The position numbers were made by a program, and so were the translations under genes. A model generated the notes under the pieces. The model was not told where the DNA came from and did not search any database. It worked only from the letters and a program-made list of their open reading frames with translations. A stretch of 47,361 nucleotides of DNA from Lachnospiraceae bacterium. Lineage in GTDB: Bacteria > Bacillota > Clostridia > Lachnospirales > Lachnospiraceae. The stretch is from contig JAFWDM010000130.1 in assembly GCA_017513005.1 (NCBI GenBank), positions 1-47,361 on the forward strand, in the 5' to 3' direction. Within the stretch, counting starts at the first letter, position 1. The number at the start of each line of letters is the position of its first letter. Of the stretch, positions 7,898 through 16,651 are shown piece by piece.

Positions 7898-8866
7898 TCA
7901 AGTCTGCCATGGAAGGCCCTCATCAAAAATCTCCCAGCCTTCTCCCGGGGTGTCGGATGCAGAAAAATAGTCTGCATGGTCAGTTCCGGGATCCCGGGAC
8001 TCCGGGACACTTGAAAGCAGAGAGGCAAAATCCGGGTCCTCCTCATAAAGAGGCGCCGGTACTGGCTCAAGAGATGCCGGAGCACTCGAAAGCAGAGAAG
8101 CAAACTCCGGGTCCTCTTCATAAGACAGCCCGCCTCTTTTCCCTGCAGAAGGAGCTTTATCCGGAGTCATAGCTGCAGATGCGGAATCCTGCCCGACAGG
8201 CACCCCTGCCATAAAGGGATTCTGCCTCCGGCCTCCGCCTTCCGCCATCCGCTGCTGTTTTCTCTCGTCCCTGCGTTTTTTCTTCAGTTTCTCCGACTCG
8301 GTCAGGATCTTCTGAAAATGATCAATGAGGAACTGCTGCGCCTTTGCATTGTAGTATACGCGGTAATATTCATTCGGGGGAAACCCTGCTTTTTCCTGGT
8401 ATAAGCCGAGTTCTCTTCCCTTCTCTGTCGGAACGGAGTTCTCCTTTCCGGTATCCTCCATCATACGCTTTTCCAGGTATCCGTTCTCCCGGAGCCAGTT
8501 CGTGATCATCGTGGCGGGTACAGGCATTTTCTGCCCCTCCGGCAGATATCCCGCGAGCTGCCCCAGAAACCTGGAGATCTGCCTGTCCTCTTCATAGGTG
8601 TATTCCCGCAGGATCCCGTAGGGAAAAGTCTCTGCGATCCCCGGTTTCGGTTGTCCGGAAACACGCTGCGCCTTCCCGACGACGCCGCCCGTACTTTTTA
8701 CATCCTGCAGGATCTCCTCCACAAACGACAGACACCGGTGGACGTTCGCGTTTGTAAGCACCTCATTTTCCGGAGCCGGTCTGTTGGTGACAGGATTTCG
8801 TCCTCCTGCCATCCGCTTAATATACTGAAGGGCGGTTTCCAGCCTCTTCATATCATAGGAGCCCAT
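7898..8866 (-). CDS. Conserved hypothetical protein, possible winged-helix region
   Basis: No family recognised with confidence. The start at 8866 (MGSYDMKRLETALQYIKRM) is chosen because GGAAGGAGG lies five bases upstream; it gives 322 residues. The N-terminal two thirds look globular and helical. A segment around residues 125-185 (TMITNWLRENGYLEKR, later TEKGRELGL) resembles the winged-helix tails of phage antirepressor-type proteins, which is only a pattern impression. A basic helix (KLKKKRRDERKQQR) follows. The C-terminal 90 residues are low-complexity and contain a duplicated YEEDP(E/D)FASLLSS motif. No membrane segment or signal peptide is visible. It lies 161 bases downstream of the rhomboid gene. 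Confidence 0.6.
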   Translation of the reverse strand: MGSYDMKRLETALQYIKRMAGGRNPVTNRPAPENEVLTNANVHRCLSFVEEILQDVKSTGGVVGKAQRVSGQPKPGIAETFPYGILREYTYEEDRQISRFLGQLAGYLPEGQKMPVPATMITNWLRENGYLEKRMMEDTGKENSVPTEKGRELGLYQEKAGFPPNEYYRVYYNAKAQQFLIDHFQKILTESEKLKKKRRDERKQQRMAEGGGRRQNPFMAGVPVGQDSASAAMTPDKAPSAGKRGGLSYEEDPEFASLLSSAPASLEPVPAPLYEEDPDFASLLSSVPESRDPGTDHADYFSASDTPGEGWEIFDEGLPWQT

Positions 8867-9027
8867 TTCCGCCTCCTTCCGTCTGCAGATTTGCAGTAAA
8901 GCGCCTTGAAAAATCACCCCTGTCCGCCGCAGATATGCGGCACAGTTCCCTGCGCAGGCCATTCCCGCCTGCAGGTGTATGGTAAAAACGCCGTGAAAAA
9001 ACATGTCAGCCGCAGGCTTTCCGCCGT

Positions 9028-9606
9028 TCAGCTGCTCCCTCTTCTGTTAAATGTGTACCCGACCGCAGCGCCGATGAGGCCTCCCACAATATGGGAGAGA
9101 TTGGATACGTTGTCACGCACAAGCAGACCCTCCGCCACCTGCTGTCCAATAAAGACGGCCGCTACAAGGACAAAGGTGAGCGGGATCTCCCCCGCCCGGA
9201 AGGAGGTAAAGGAAGTCAGCAGGATGAAAGCAAATACCACCCCGCTTGCGCCGCAGAGCGCCGTGTGCGGGAAAAACAGGAAGTTGATCAGACCGGTCAC
9301 GACCGCCGTGATACAGATCACTTCCAGCAGCCTCTCCGAGCCGTATTTTTCTTCCAGCATGGGGCCGAGCAGGAGGACATAGGAGATATTTCCCGCGAAA
9401 TGCTCCCAGCCGGAGTGCCCGAGCACATGCGTCAGCAGCCGCAGCCAGGTCAGAGGCGACAGAAACGAGTGCCGGTATGTCATAAACAGAAGCTGCGTGC
9501 TGGCGCCTCCCGTGAGTTTTCCAAGGAGCATCACTGCGAGAGCAGCAAAGACAAACCCCAGTGTCACCGGGGCATTGAACGTGATCCTGAATCCCTTTGT
9601 CTTCAT
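9028..9606 (-). CDS. Rhomboid-family intramembrane serine protease
   Basis: Polytopic membrane protease of 192 residues with about six transmembrane helices, the compact bacterial form without extra domains. The catalytic dyad is S121 in the CGASG motif at the start of helix 4 and H172 in NLSHIVGG in helix 6. The HFAGN segment (H69, N73) in helix 2 forms the oxyanion hole. Its substrates are unknown. It lies between the nitroreductase gene (115 bases upstream) and a hypothetical gene, with no evidence of functional coupling. Confidence 0.93.
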   Translation of the reverse strand: MKTKGFRITFNAPVTLGFVFAALAVMLLGKLTGGASTQLLFMTYRHSFLSPLTWLRLLTHVLGHSGWEHFAGNISYVLLLGPMLEEKYGSERLLEVICITAVVTGLINFLFFPHTALCGASGVVFAFILLTSFTSFRAGEIPLTFVLVAAVFIGQQVAEGLLVRDNVSNLSHIVGGLIGAAVGYTFNRRGSS

Positions 9607-9721
9607 TTTCTTCTCATTCTTTCACACAGATTTTGTTAAGGGCAAAGTGATATCCCTTCATGTTTCGCGCTTCGCGTTCCCACGAGCCTGCCATCGCTAT
9701 CATACAGCCCGTACGTCAGTT

Positions 9722-10249
9722 TCACTCCACGAAGAAGACCCTGTTCTGAGCGCGCGCCGCTGCTTCCGGATAGTCTCCGTTTACATAACCGACTGCACAG
9801 TGTCCGATTCCTTCCCACTCGCCCTCGATACCGAGTTCCTCCAGGAACTGTTTATACGTATCCTGTTCAAACTCTTCCTTCGCCCGATGGATCCAGATGC
9901 TTCCCAGCCCGAGGGAATGTGCCGCCAGCATGAGGTTGCCCATCACAAGGCTGCCGTCATAAACATGGGTGGGAACATCCTTTTTTCCCAGAACGATCAG
10001 GATGACAGGTGCGCCGTAAAAGGGATCGAAGCCTTCCTTCCACCCGCCGATCCTGCAGTTCTCGACCGAGAGCCTGTCTCTGATCGCTTTATTTGTCACA
10101 GCGACCGTGATCACAGCCTGCCTGCCCATACCGTTCGCCGCATAGAGCCCCGCCTGCAGGATCTGCTCAATATCTGTCTTCGGAGGCATATCCGGCTTGA
10201 AACTGCGGATGCTCCGGCGCTCTTCCATAGCTTTGATGATCTCGTTCAT
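9722..10249 (-). CDS. Nitroreductase-family FMN oxidoreductase
   Basis: Small flavoprotein of 175 residues related to NfsA/FRase-type nitroreductases; it likely reduces nitro or quinone compounds with NAD(P)H as a homodimer. The FMN-binding RRSIRSF is at residues 11-17, and GLGSIWIHRAKEEF gives the second flavin-contacting block. GHCAVGYVNGDYPEA is the usual C-terminal signature. GAPVILIVLGKKD marks the central beta strand. The physiological substrate cannot be told from sequence. A short AGGAGG-like site precedes the start at 10249. Confidence 0.9.
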   Translation of the reverse strand: MNEIIKAMEERRSIRSFKPDMPPKTDIEQILQAGLYAANGMGRQAVITVAVTNKAIRDRLSVENCRIGGWKEGFDPFYGAPVILIVLGKKDVPTHVYDGSLVMGNLMLAAHSLGLGSIWIHRAKEEFEQDTYKQFLEELGIEGEWEGIGHCAVGYVNGDYPEAAARAQNRVFFVE

Positions 10250-10280
10250 ATCTTCCTCCTTTTAAACAAAAATAAAAAAA

Positions 10281-10370
10281 TCACAGTGAAATCCACCAAT
10301 TGCATTGGAGAATGAAAAGAGCACAGTGACGCTCTCAGATCGCATTGGAGAATGTAAAGATCACAGTGAC
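10281..10370. repeat. 40-bp tandem duplication at the end of the BIG2 gene
   Basis: TCACAGTGA-type motifs recur at 10281, 10321 and 10361, and GCATTGGAGAATG at 10302 and 10342, all exactly 40 bases apart. The copy at 10342-10370 is the true end of the coding region; the stop is at 10335-10337. Further copies lie after the stop. Confidence 0.85.
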
Positions 10371-11336
10371 CTCCGCCCAGCCGCCGTCGGCGCCCTTCCC
10401 CTTTTCATCTATTTCAAATTCCTGTGTGACTTCAAATCCGTTCGTGAACCCGTCTTTATTTACTGTATAATATCCGTCGACAGTCCCCAGATCGTGATTA
10501 TCCAGATATTCCGTCGCGGCGGAATAAAAAGACATCGTTTCGCCCAGTGTGACGACCAGCGTCTCTTCTCCGGTGACATCCTGTCCGTTGATTTCAAAGG
10601 AATAGGCCCACTCGTCCCCGATCCGGGAACTCTCGGTGCGCGCTGTCCGGATCGACAGCCTCATCCACTTCTGCGTGCTGGATACGGAGAGCGGATAGTC
10701 CACGGACACGCCATTGGGTGCCGTCGCCGTGATGACTGCATCCCCGCCGCCGACACTCGTCACGAGGCCGCTCTGTGTGACGGTTGCGACCGCTCCATTG
10801 CTGGATGTCCAGGTAAGAAACGGATTCACAGCATTTGCCGGCTCGATCTTTGCAGAGAGCTGCATTTGCTCACACTGGAGCATGAAGGTCCGGTCGCCGG
10901 TCAGGCTGATGGATTTAACCTGCACGGCTTCATCCCGGGGTGCAGTCCCGCTCTGTACGGCGGCAGACGTCTGTCCCCCGTTTTGTCCCTGTTCCGGGGT
11001 TCCTGCCGGCAGGCCGGATGGTGCTACGCCGCTTTCGCCTGCCGCCTGCCCGTCAGAAGATCCCTCCGGGGGCGTCCCGGCAGCGTCCGGCGCTGCATCC
11101 GCACGCACAGTGCCGTCTCCCCGGCCCTCCTGTCCGGTGCCCGTCTCTTCTACAGGCGCATGCACTTCGTTTCCGACTTCTCCAGTCGCTCTTTTCATGA
11201 AAGAATTTCTCGTCCCCGGCCTTCCTGCCCCCAGAAATAATAAAAGGGCAGCGACCAGGATCACAACTGCTCCGATCGAGAGGGCGGCAGCACCGTAGTT
11301 ATGCCTTTCCTGGTCCTGATCATCCATATCGTACAT
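10335..11336 (-). CDS. Membrane-anchored protein with BIG2 Ig-like domain
   Basis: A 333-residue protein with a short cytoplasmic N-terminus, one transmembrane segment at residues 17-37 (AALSIGAVVILVAALLLFL) and an extracytoplasmic remainder. A Gly/Ala/Pro/Glu-rich linker spans residues 48-135. A bacterial Ig-like BIG2 domain follows at about 138-218 (SISLTGDRTFMLQCEQMQL, then LTWTSSNGAVATVTQSGLVT). The C-terminal 110 residues form an unrecognised beta-rich domain. It probably sits on the outer face of the membrane and binds or spaces surface components. A TATAAT on the minus strand (11403-11408) could be its -10 box, with a poor -35. The gene's last 30 bases are duplicated downstream. Confidence 0.75.
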   Translation of the reverse strand: MYDMDDQDQERHNYGAAALSIGAVVILVAALLLFLGAGRPGTRNSFMKRATGEVGNEVHAPVEETGTGQEGRGDGTVRADAAPDAAGTPPEGSSDGQAAGESGVAPSGLPAGTPEQGQNGGQTSAAVQSGTAPRDEAVQVKSISLTGDRTFMLQCEQMQLSAKIEPANAVNPFLTWTSSNGAVATVTQSGLVTSVGGGDAVITATAPNGVSVDYPLSVSSTQKWMRLSIRTARTESSRIGDEWAYSFEINGQDVTGEETLVVTLGETMSFYSAATEYLDNHDLGTVDGYYTVNKDGFTNGFEVTQEFEIDEKGKGADGGWAEVTVIFTFSNAI

Positions 11337-11469
11337 GATCTGTCACTCCTTTTGTCAACCGTCTGCGATTGTTTTTGCTGTCAACGTCTGCGTCGATTCA
11401 TCGATTATAGTTCACCCCCACCTGCTATTCGATGGGGCGTGGACAGTAATCCCTGCCGCTCCTTTTTTA

Positions 11470-12942
11470 TCACTCCGTGACGACCAGGTATTCAAAGCCG
11501 ACTTCATGGACCCATATGGAGACATCACCCGCTTTCGTGCAGAAAGTACCGTACCCCTCCTTGTCGATCACAACGGGATCAGGGCAGTTGCCCAGTGCGT
11601 CGCGGAAAGTGATCCCGGCGTGTCCTTTTCCCATGAACATCCGCTTCTCCCCCTCCCCGGCGTTGCTCAGAACGACGGCAAGACCGGAATCGGGGTGGTC
11701 TTTGGTCCCCCTGCGCACCCAGCCGATCAGGTGCGGGTCATCGAAATAGTCTTCCTGCTCCCCATAGGCATATCCGCGGCGGATCTTGATCATTTTACCC
11801 AGGTTCGGCACCAGCGGCCGGTCCTGGACCGGATTCCCGTAGTAGTCGGAATAAAAGACACAGGGGATCCCGTTCTCGCGCAGCAGGATCATGGCATAAG
11901 CCAGCGGTTTGAACCAGTCCGCGACAAAGGACTGCAGGCTCTGCCCGTACTGTGTATCGTGATTGTCCACGAAGGTCACCGCATGATCCGGTCTCTCACG
12001 CACAAGCGTGTTGTCAAAGATCCGGCAAAGGTCATATTCTCCGCCCGCCTGCGATGCATTGAAAAAGTTGTAGTGAAGAGAGACGTCAAAGAGCTTCATC
12101 TCTCCCTCCACTTCATCCAGATAGTACAGAAGGCGGCCGACGTCACCGTTCCAGTACTCGCCCACCGCCGGGACCTCCGCCCCCAGCTCTTCGCGGACGC
12201 TGCGGAGCAGTTCCTTATAAAAGTGGAAGCTGATGTGCTTGACCGCATCGAGACGCAGCCCGTCCAGCCCGGTCTCCCGGATATACCATAAGAGCCACTT
12301 CCGGATCTCCTCGCAGACCGCCGGATTATCAAAATCGACATTCATCCCCATCAGGTAATCAAAGTTGCCCTTCTCGGGATCTGTGTCCTCCTTCCACTGT
12401 TTGCCGGCAAACCGAAAGACCAGGCCCTCATCCCTGGTGATGTCATCGTAGTCTGTCCCGGAAAAACAGCTGTGGTCCCAGATAAAACTGCTGTACATTC
12501 CCTTCCGGCCCGGAAAGGTGAATTTCGACCAGGCACGAACCGTATGTTCTCCATCGACCTGCTTTGTGCGGTCCTCCTCCAGATCCGATACGGCGGTCAC
12601 ATTTTCGACTTCGTCCGCCCCCATCCTGTGATTGAGGACGATGTCCGCAAAGACCCGGATCCCTGCGCTGTGGAAAGCCCGGATGGCTTCGAGATACTCC
12701 TCTTTGGTGCCGTACTTGGTCCGCACCGTTCCCTTCTGGTCAAATTCCCCCAGGTCATACAGATCATAGACCCCGTAGCCGACATCCTCCTGGTTCATGC
12801 CCTTGTATGCGGGCGGGAGCCAGACATCTGTGATGCCGACCTCGTTCAGATTCTCCGCCTTCGCGGCGCAGCGTTTCCACCAGAGTCCGTCATTCGCCAG
12901 ATACCACTCAAAGTACTGCATCATCGTGCGGTTTACAGACAT
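11470..12942 (-). CDS. Cytoplasmic alpha-amylase (GH13)
   Basis: Glycoside hydrolase family 13 endo-acting alpha-amylase of 490 residues, cleaving alpha-1,4 glucan or maltodextrin inside the cell. There is no signal peptide. The TIM-barrel motifs are complete: DIVLNHR (D100-H105), GLRLDAVKH with nucleophile D232, GEYWN with acid/base E262 and VDNHDT with D329. Starting MMQYFEWYLANDG is typical of the AmyA/GH13_5 group. A C-terminal beta domain follows residue 400. A GTGACA-N17-TATAAT promoter at 13032-13060 and a leader hairpin at 12989-13014 precede it, so it is transcribed separately from the GH2 gene upstream. It probably handles imported maltodextrin or stored glycogen. Confidence 0.94.
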   Translation of the reverse strand: MSVNRTMMQYFEWYLANDGLWWKRCAAKAENLNEVGITDVWLPPAYKGMNQEDVGYGVYDLYDLGEFDQKGTVRTKYGTKEEYLEAIRAFHSAGIRVFADIVLNHRMGADEVENVTAVSDLEEDRTKQVDGEHTVRAWSKFTFPGRKGMYSSFIWDHSCFSGTDYDDITRDEGLVFRFAGKQWKEDTDPEKGNFDYLMGMNVDFDNPAVCEEIRKWLLWYIRETGLDGLRLDAVKHISFHFYKELLRSVREELGAEVPAVGEYWNGDVGRLLYYLDEVEGEMKLFDVSLHYNFFNASQAGGEYDLCRIFDNTLVRERPDHAVTFVDNHDTQYGQSLQSFVADWFKPLAYAMILLRENGIPCVFYSDYYGNPVQDRPLVPNLGKMIKIRRGYAYGEQEDYFDDPHLIGWVRRGTKDHPDSGLAVVLSNAGEGEKRMFMGKGHAGITFRDALGNCPDPVVIDKEGYGTFCTKAGDVSIWVHEVGFEYLVVTE

Positions 12943-12988
12943 TTAAATCCTCCACTTCCCTGAAAAACGCCTCTTCCGGTCACATTGT

Positions 12989-13014
12989 CCCGAAAAGGAT
13001 GTCTGTTTTTCGGG
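12989..13014 (-). promoter_or_regulatory. Hairpin in the amylase 5' leader
   Basis: CCCGAAAA and TTTTCGGG (12989-12996 and 13007-13014) form an 8-bp stem with a 10-base loop between the predicted promoter and the amylase start. There is no T-run, so it is probably a leader structure rather than a terminator. Confidence 0.45.
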
Positions 13015-13031
13015 AAACACCGCTTTGTCGA

Positions 13032-13060
13032 ATTATAGCAAAGTCCCGCTTCCCTGTCAC
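13032..13060 (-). promoter_or_regulatory. Amylase promoter (GTGACA-N17-TATAAT)
   Basis: On the minus strand GTGACA (13055-13060) lies 17 bases before a perfect TATAAT (13032-13037). It sits just after the GH2 stop codon and gives a leader of about 80 bases before the amylase ATG. Confidence 0.75.
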
Positions 13061-13097
13061 TCCCAATGATCGGGCGGATCCACTATTGATACTCCGG

Positions 13098-14984
13098 TCA
13101 CCCGGGACCGGCATCGATCTTGACCACCCTGCGGTCATAGGTCAAAAGTCCGTTGGTCTCCTCCTCGATATCCGAGACCTGCGTATAGACCGCACCCGAA
13201 AGGCCCTGTCCATGCAGACCCCGGATCTTCTCCATCAGGTCCGAAAATTTACCCGGGAATTCCATCCGGTCACTGGTCTGATAGCCATAGACCTCCTCGC
13301 TCATGTCATGGCCCGGAACCATACAATTGATGCCCCCGTATTCGGTCAGGACACAGGGGCGGGTGTCCTTCTCCACCTTCAGAGGACGAAAATAATTGTG
13401 GATGCTCCGCAGGTCTCCCCCTCCCTGATCAAACCAGCCGCTGGCGTGGTCCACCGGGCGGGTGGGATCTTCTTTTCTGATCCGCTCTGTGAGCCGCAGC
13501 GCATCAAACTGGCCCCACCCCTCATTAAAGGGCGTCCAGAGCCCGATGCAGGGACAGTTGTACAGCGTCCGGATCATTGTCAGCAGATCCTCTTCAAATT
13601 CCCGCCTGGCCGGTGCGTCCTCCCGGGAGAGCAGACGGTACCTGCTGTCGGAAATGTGATCGCAGATCCAGGGAACAATATTGGGCAGATACGTTTCCAG
13701 AAGCTTCGGGACCGGTCCGCCGCCGTTTACCATGTCCTGCCAGACCACCATGCCCAGACGGTCGCAGTGGTAATACCATCTGGCCGCCTCGATCTTGACA
13801 TGTTTGCGCAGCATGTTAAAACCGGCCTTTTTCATCTCGCTGATATCGAACACATAGGCATCGTCCGCCGGCATCGTCATCAGGCTCTCCGGCCAATAGC
13901 CCTGGTCCAGGACCCCGTGGAAAAAATAGGGTTTCCCGTTCAGCAGCAGGCAGGGCCGGCCGGCATCATCCACCCCGGTCCCGAAGGACCGCATGGCGAA
14001 ATAGCTGTGTACAGCATCCGTCTCAGATCCTGGATCTGCCGGATCTTCCGCCTTCTCCCGGACCGCGATCTGAATATCATACAGATTCGGCTCTTCCGGC
14101 GACCAGAGCCTGGGCGCAGGCACGGGGATCCTGGCCGTCATCCCGGAAAGACCTGTAAAGTGATGCGGGTTTCCTTCCACCAGGACAGTCACGTCCATCT
14201 CTTTTTCTGTGGAAAAGAAAAGCTGCAGCTCTGCTGTCTCCTCCCCGGGCTTGGGGGTGATCCTGAAGTCTGTGAGATAGTTTTCCGGTACCTGTTCCAT
14301 CCATACAGTCTGCCAGATCCCGCTCTGGGCATGATAGTACATCCCGCCGGGCTCCAGCGTCTGTTTTCCCCGGCAGGCCGTACCATGATCCGTATCATCC
14401 TGCACCGCGACCTGCAGTACATTGATGCCGGTCCGGACATATTCCGTCACGTCAAAGGAAAACGGCAGATATCCGTTCCGGTGGACTCCTACCTCCCTGC
14501 CGTTCCAGAAAACTCTACACCTCTCGTCGACCGCACCGAAGTGGAGCAGGAGCCTCTGCCCCGCAGGGACTTCCAGCCCTTCCAGTTCCCGCAGGTACCA
14601 GAGCGTTTCCCCGGGCTGCAGGACCCGGTTTACACCGGACCTTCGTGCCTCCGGAGAAAAGGGAACGAGGATCTCACCGTCTGTCTCCTCCGGCATTTTC
14701 TCCCCCTGCCGAATGGCATATTTCCACCATCCGTTCAGGCAGGTCCAGTTGTCCCGTTCCATCTGAGGACGCGGATATTCGGGAAGGGGAACCGCATCCG
14801 GTCCGTCCTTAGCCTTACTGCTCCATACCGTGCAGAGTTCCCTCACAGTGGTCTGCTTCTTTTTCGCCAGTTGAAGGGAAGAGACCGCATCACGCACGCG
14901 CATATCTTTATCCGCAGCCAGAAGCAGGCCAAGCGCAGCCCCGCCTGTAAGAGCAAGTGCGATCATCTTTTTTTTGTGTTTCAT
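13098..14984 (-). CDS. GH2-family glycoside hydrolase with N-terminal membrane anchor
   Basis: Family 2 glycosidase (beta-galactosidase/beta-glucuronidase/mannosidase group), 628 residues from the ATG at 14984, chosen because GGAAAGGAG lies eight bases upstream. The order is a short basic N-terminus with a hydrophobic anchor (residues 7-23), a jelly-roll sugar-binding domain (about 70-240), an Ig-like domain and a TIM barrel. The proposed acid/base is E488 in WTPFNEGWGQ and the nucleophile E548 in VLTEYGG. No lipobox cysteine follows the hydrophobic stretch, so it is either a membrane anchor or an atypical signal peptide. That would place the enzyme outside the membrane, unlike the cytosolic amylase next to it. 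The substrate is not assignable from sequence. Confidence 0.88.
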   Translation of the reverse strand: MKHKKKMIALALTGGAALGLLLAADKDMRVRDAVSSLQLAKKKQTTVRELCTVWSSKAKDGPDAVPLPEYPRPQMERDNWTCLNGWWKYAIRQGEKMPEETDGEILVPFSPEARRSGVNRVLQPGETLWYLRELEGLEVPAGQRLLLHFGAVDERCRVFWNGREVGVHRNGYLPFSFDVTEYVRTGINVLQVAVQDDTDHGTACRGKQTLEPGGMYYHAQSGIWQTVWMEQVPENYLTDFRITPKPGEETAELQLFFSTEKEMDVTVLVEGNPHHFTGLSGMTARIPVPAPRLWSPEEPNLYDIQIAVREKAEDPADPGSETDAVHSYFAMRSFGTGVDDAGRPCLLLNGKPYFFHGVLDQGYWPESLMTMPADDAYVFDISEMKKAGFNMLRKHVKIEAARWYYHCDRLGMVVWQDMVNGGGPVPKLLETYLPNIVPWICDHISDSRYRLLSREDAPARREFEEDLLTMIRTLYNCPCIGLWTPFNEGWGQFDALRLTERIRKEDPTRPVDHASGWFDQGGGDLRSIHNYFRPLKVEKDTRPCVLTEYGGINCMVPGHDMSEEVYGYQTSDRMEFPGKFSDLMEKIRGLHGQGLSGAVYTQVSDIEEETNGLLTYDRRVVKIDAGPG

Positions 14985-15054
14985 GCAGAGTCTCCTTTCC
15001 GGAGAGGCAGATACCGTGAACCGGCACACCTGTGTTCCACGGCTTCTCCGGGGT

Positions 15055-15135
15055 GTAAAAGCTCTTCGGTCAAATGCCCGTGGGCGTCTGCGTGCGAGCA
15101 CGCGTCGTCCACGGTCGCTTGACCGGAGCTTTTAC
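15055..15135. repeat. 81-base inverted repeat between acetyltransferase and GH2 genes
   Basis: GTAAAAGCTC (15055-15064) pairs with GAGCTTTTAC (15126-15135). Further paired blocks run inward: TCGGTCAA with TTGACCG, CCGTGG with CCACGG and GCGTGC with GCACGC. The result is a long, interrupted stem-loop. It overlaps the last codons of the acetyltransferase gene and could end its transcript or be a palindromic mobile repeat. Confidence 0.7.
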
Positions 15136-15602
15136 AGTATATATTCCATCATTGTCTTCATCTCCTGCATGCCCATTTTTTCGTAGAAGGAGCGGGCGCC
15201 GTCATTGCCTCTCCAGACATTGAGGGTCACTTCATAGCATCCTCTGCTGCGGGCGAGTTCTTTGACATAGGCAAAGAGCTGTGCGGCGATCTGCTGTCCG
15301 CGGAAGTGCTCATCCACGCACAGGTCGTCAATATAGACGGAGCTGAACGGAACCATATTGGAGGAAAGAGGCTGTTCCTTAAAGACACAGAACACGTAGC
15401 CCATGACTGTATCGGCCTCATCCACCGCCACGTAGACCGGGGTGCTGTCGTCCTGCAGGACCTGCCGCAGTTCCTCCCTGGTATATTTTGTCGTCCCGTG
15501 AATGAAAATGTCCGGCCTTGCGTCCGCATGGATCTCCAGCACCTGTGTCAGAAGCGCGAGGATCCTGTCCATGTCCTTCTCGATCGCTCTTCGTATCGTC
15601 AT
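15132..15602 (-). CDS. GNAT-family N-acetyltransferase
   Basis: Acetyl-CoA-dependent acyltransferase of 156 residues. The start at 15602 (MTIRRAIEKDMDRILALL) is preferred: it begins at the conserved first strand of the GNAT fold and has GGAGGG about 10 bases upstream. The acetyl-CoA loop is in DDLCVDEHFRGQQIAAQL (residues 91-108), and NVWRGNDGARSFYEKMGM gives the usual motif B. The substrate is unknown. It lies downstream of an alpha/beta hydrolase gene (115-base gap). Its stop codon is inside a long inverted repeat. Confidence 0.9.
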   Translation of the reverse strand: MTIRRAIEKDMDRILALLTQVLEIHADARPDIFIHGTTKYTREELRQVLQDDSTPVYVAVDEADTVMGYVFCVFKEQPLSSNMVPFSSVYIDDLCVDEHFRGQQIAAQLFAYVKELARSRGCYEVTLNVWRGNDGARSFYEKMGMQEMKTMMEYIL

Positions 15603-15717
15603 TTTTTCTTTTTCCCTCCTGTCTGCTCCACGGCACCGTACTGCGGTGCCGTCGGAGATCCTGCTTTCTGTTCCATTAAATGGCGCCGCCGGCTGCGCAA
15701 TGAAAGCGTTCGATGCT

Positions 15718-16617
15718 TCAGACCCGCGCACTGATCCAGTCCAGGATATCCTCCGCCACTTCAGCGCGGCGGGTCTCCTGCAGGATACTGTGCCGCAGTC
15801 CCTCGTAGACCTTGGCCTCCACGTCCGCAAAGCCGGCATCCCGCAGCCGGTCCGCCTTTCTCTTTGCGTAGGTGCCGTTCTCCGAAGTGACGTCCTTTTC
15901 CCCGGTCAGAAGCAAAACCGGGACAGGGTCCTTTCCGGTCTTTTCGAGCGCGAATTCATCCAGAAGGACTCCCTGCATGATCACAAAATCCCGGAAAAAC
16001 CGGTTGCTGTACTCCGGACTTGTGAAGGGAAGAGAGGCGATGAACGCCCACTTTTCTTTATCGGAAGTGATAAAAGAGAAGGGGCTGTTTTCCTCCGCGA
16101 AGTCGTCATTTTGTCCGTCGAAGATCTCCGGGTAGATGTCCCGGCTCGGGGCATCCTCTCCCTCCAGATGCACGGCAGCCTCCGCCATGGCCAGAAGCCT
16201 GGAGAACCGCTCCGCGTCGATCACACGGTGAGAGGGGCCGGTCATTGCGATCCCGTCCCAGCGGACCCCCTCCAGGGCAGCTGCAAACTGCGAGATCCCT
16301 GTTCCGAGGCTGTGGCAGGTCAAAAAGATCTTCTGTCCGGGATTTTCCTCCCGGATCAGCCTGAAGACCTGCGCCGCATCTGCGGCAAAGTTCATAAAGA
16401 GGTTTCCTTCCCCGTAGGCGGCATCGCTCCTGCCGTGCTTTCTGTATTCATGCATATAGACGGAAAAGTCTCTTGCATTTGCCTCCTCCGCAAACTCCTC
16501 ATAGTACCATGCCATCTCCCCCAGACCCGTCAGGATCTGGATGCAGGCGCGGGGGTCCTCCACCTTCCAGCTCTCCATATACAGCTTCTGCCCGTCCCGG
16601 CTTTCTATAAATGCCAT
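15718..16617 (-). CDS. Alpha/beta hydrolase, serine aminopeptidase S33/lysophospholipase-like
   Basis: Cytosolic serine hydrolase of 299 residues. The start at 16617 (MAFIESRDGQKLYM) follows an AAGGAG nine bases upstream. The triad is S103 in TCHSLGTG, D242 in TGEKDVTSE and H276 in GLRHSIL. The pattern resembles monoacylglycerol lipase/lysophospholipase proteins of the S33 group; the substrate is inferred. It follows the nuclease-helicase gene by 34 bases and is probably cotranscribed with it, so a joint function with that gene is possible but unproven. Confidence 0.87.
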   Translation of the reverse strand: MAFIESRDGQKLYMESWKVEDPRACIQILTGLGEMAWYYEEFAEEANARDFSVYMHEYRKHGRSDAAYGEGNLFMNFAADAAQVFRLIREENPGQKIFLTCHSLGTGISQFAAALEGVRWDGIAMTGPSHRVIDAERFSRLLAMAEAAVHLEGEDAPSRDIYPEIFDGQNDDFAEENSPFSFITSDKEKWAFIASLPFTSPEYSNRFFRDFVIMQGVLLDEFALEKTGKDPVPVLLLTGEKDVTSENGTYAKRKADRLRDAGFADVEAKVYEGLRHSILQETRRAEVAEDILDWISARV

Positions 16618-16651
16618 ACTCCTTCTCTCCTTCTGATAATAAACGCGCTGT

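Noticed and set aside
9607..9721. Possible gene remnant reading KLTYGLYDSDGRLVG on the minus strand
   Set aside because: The peptide looks protein-like, but it is only about 30 residues, has no start signal and matches no family I can name.
12999..15122. Long plus-strand open frame opposite the GH2 gene
   Set aside because: The GH2 catalytic motifs on the minus strand are complete; the opposite frame is a mirror effect of codon usage.
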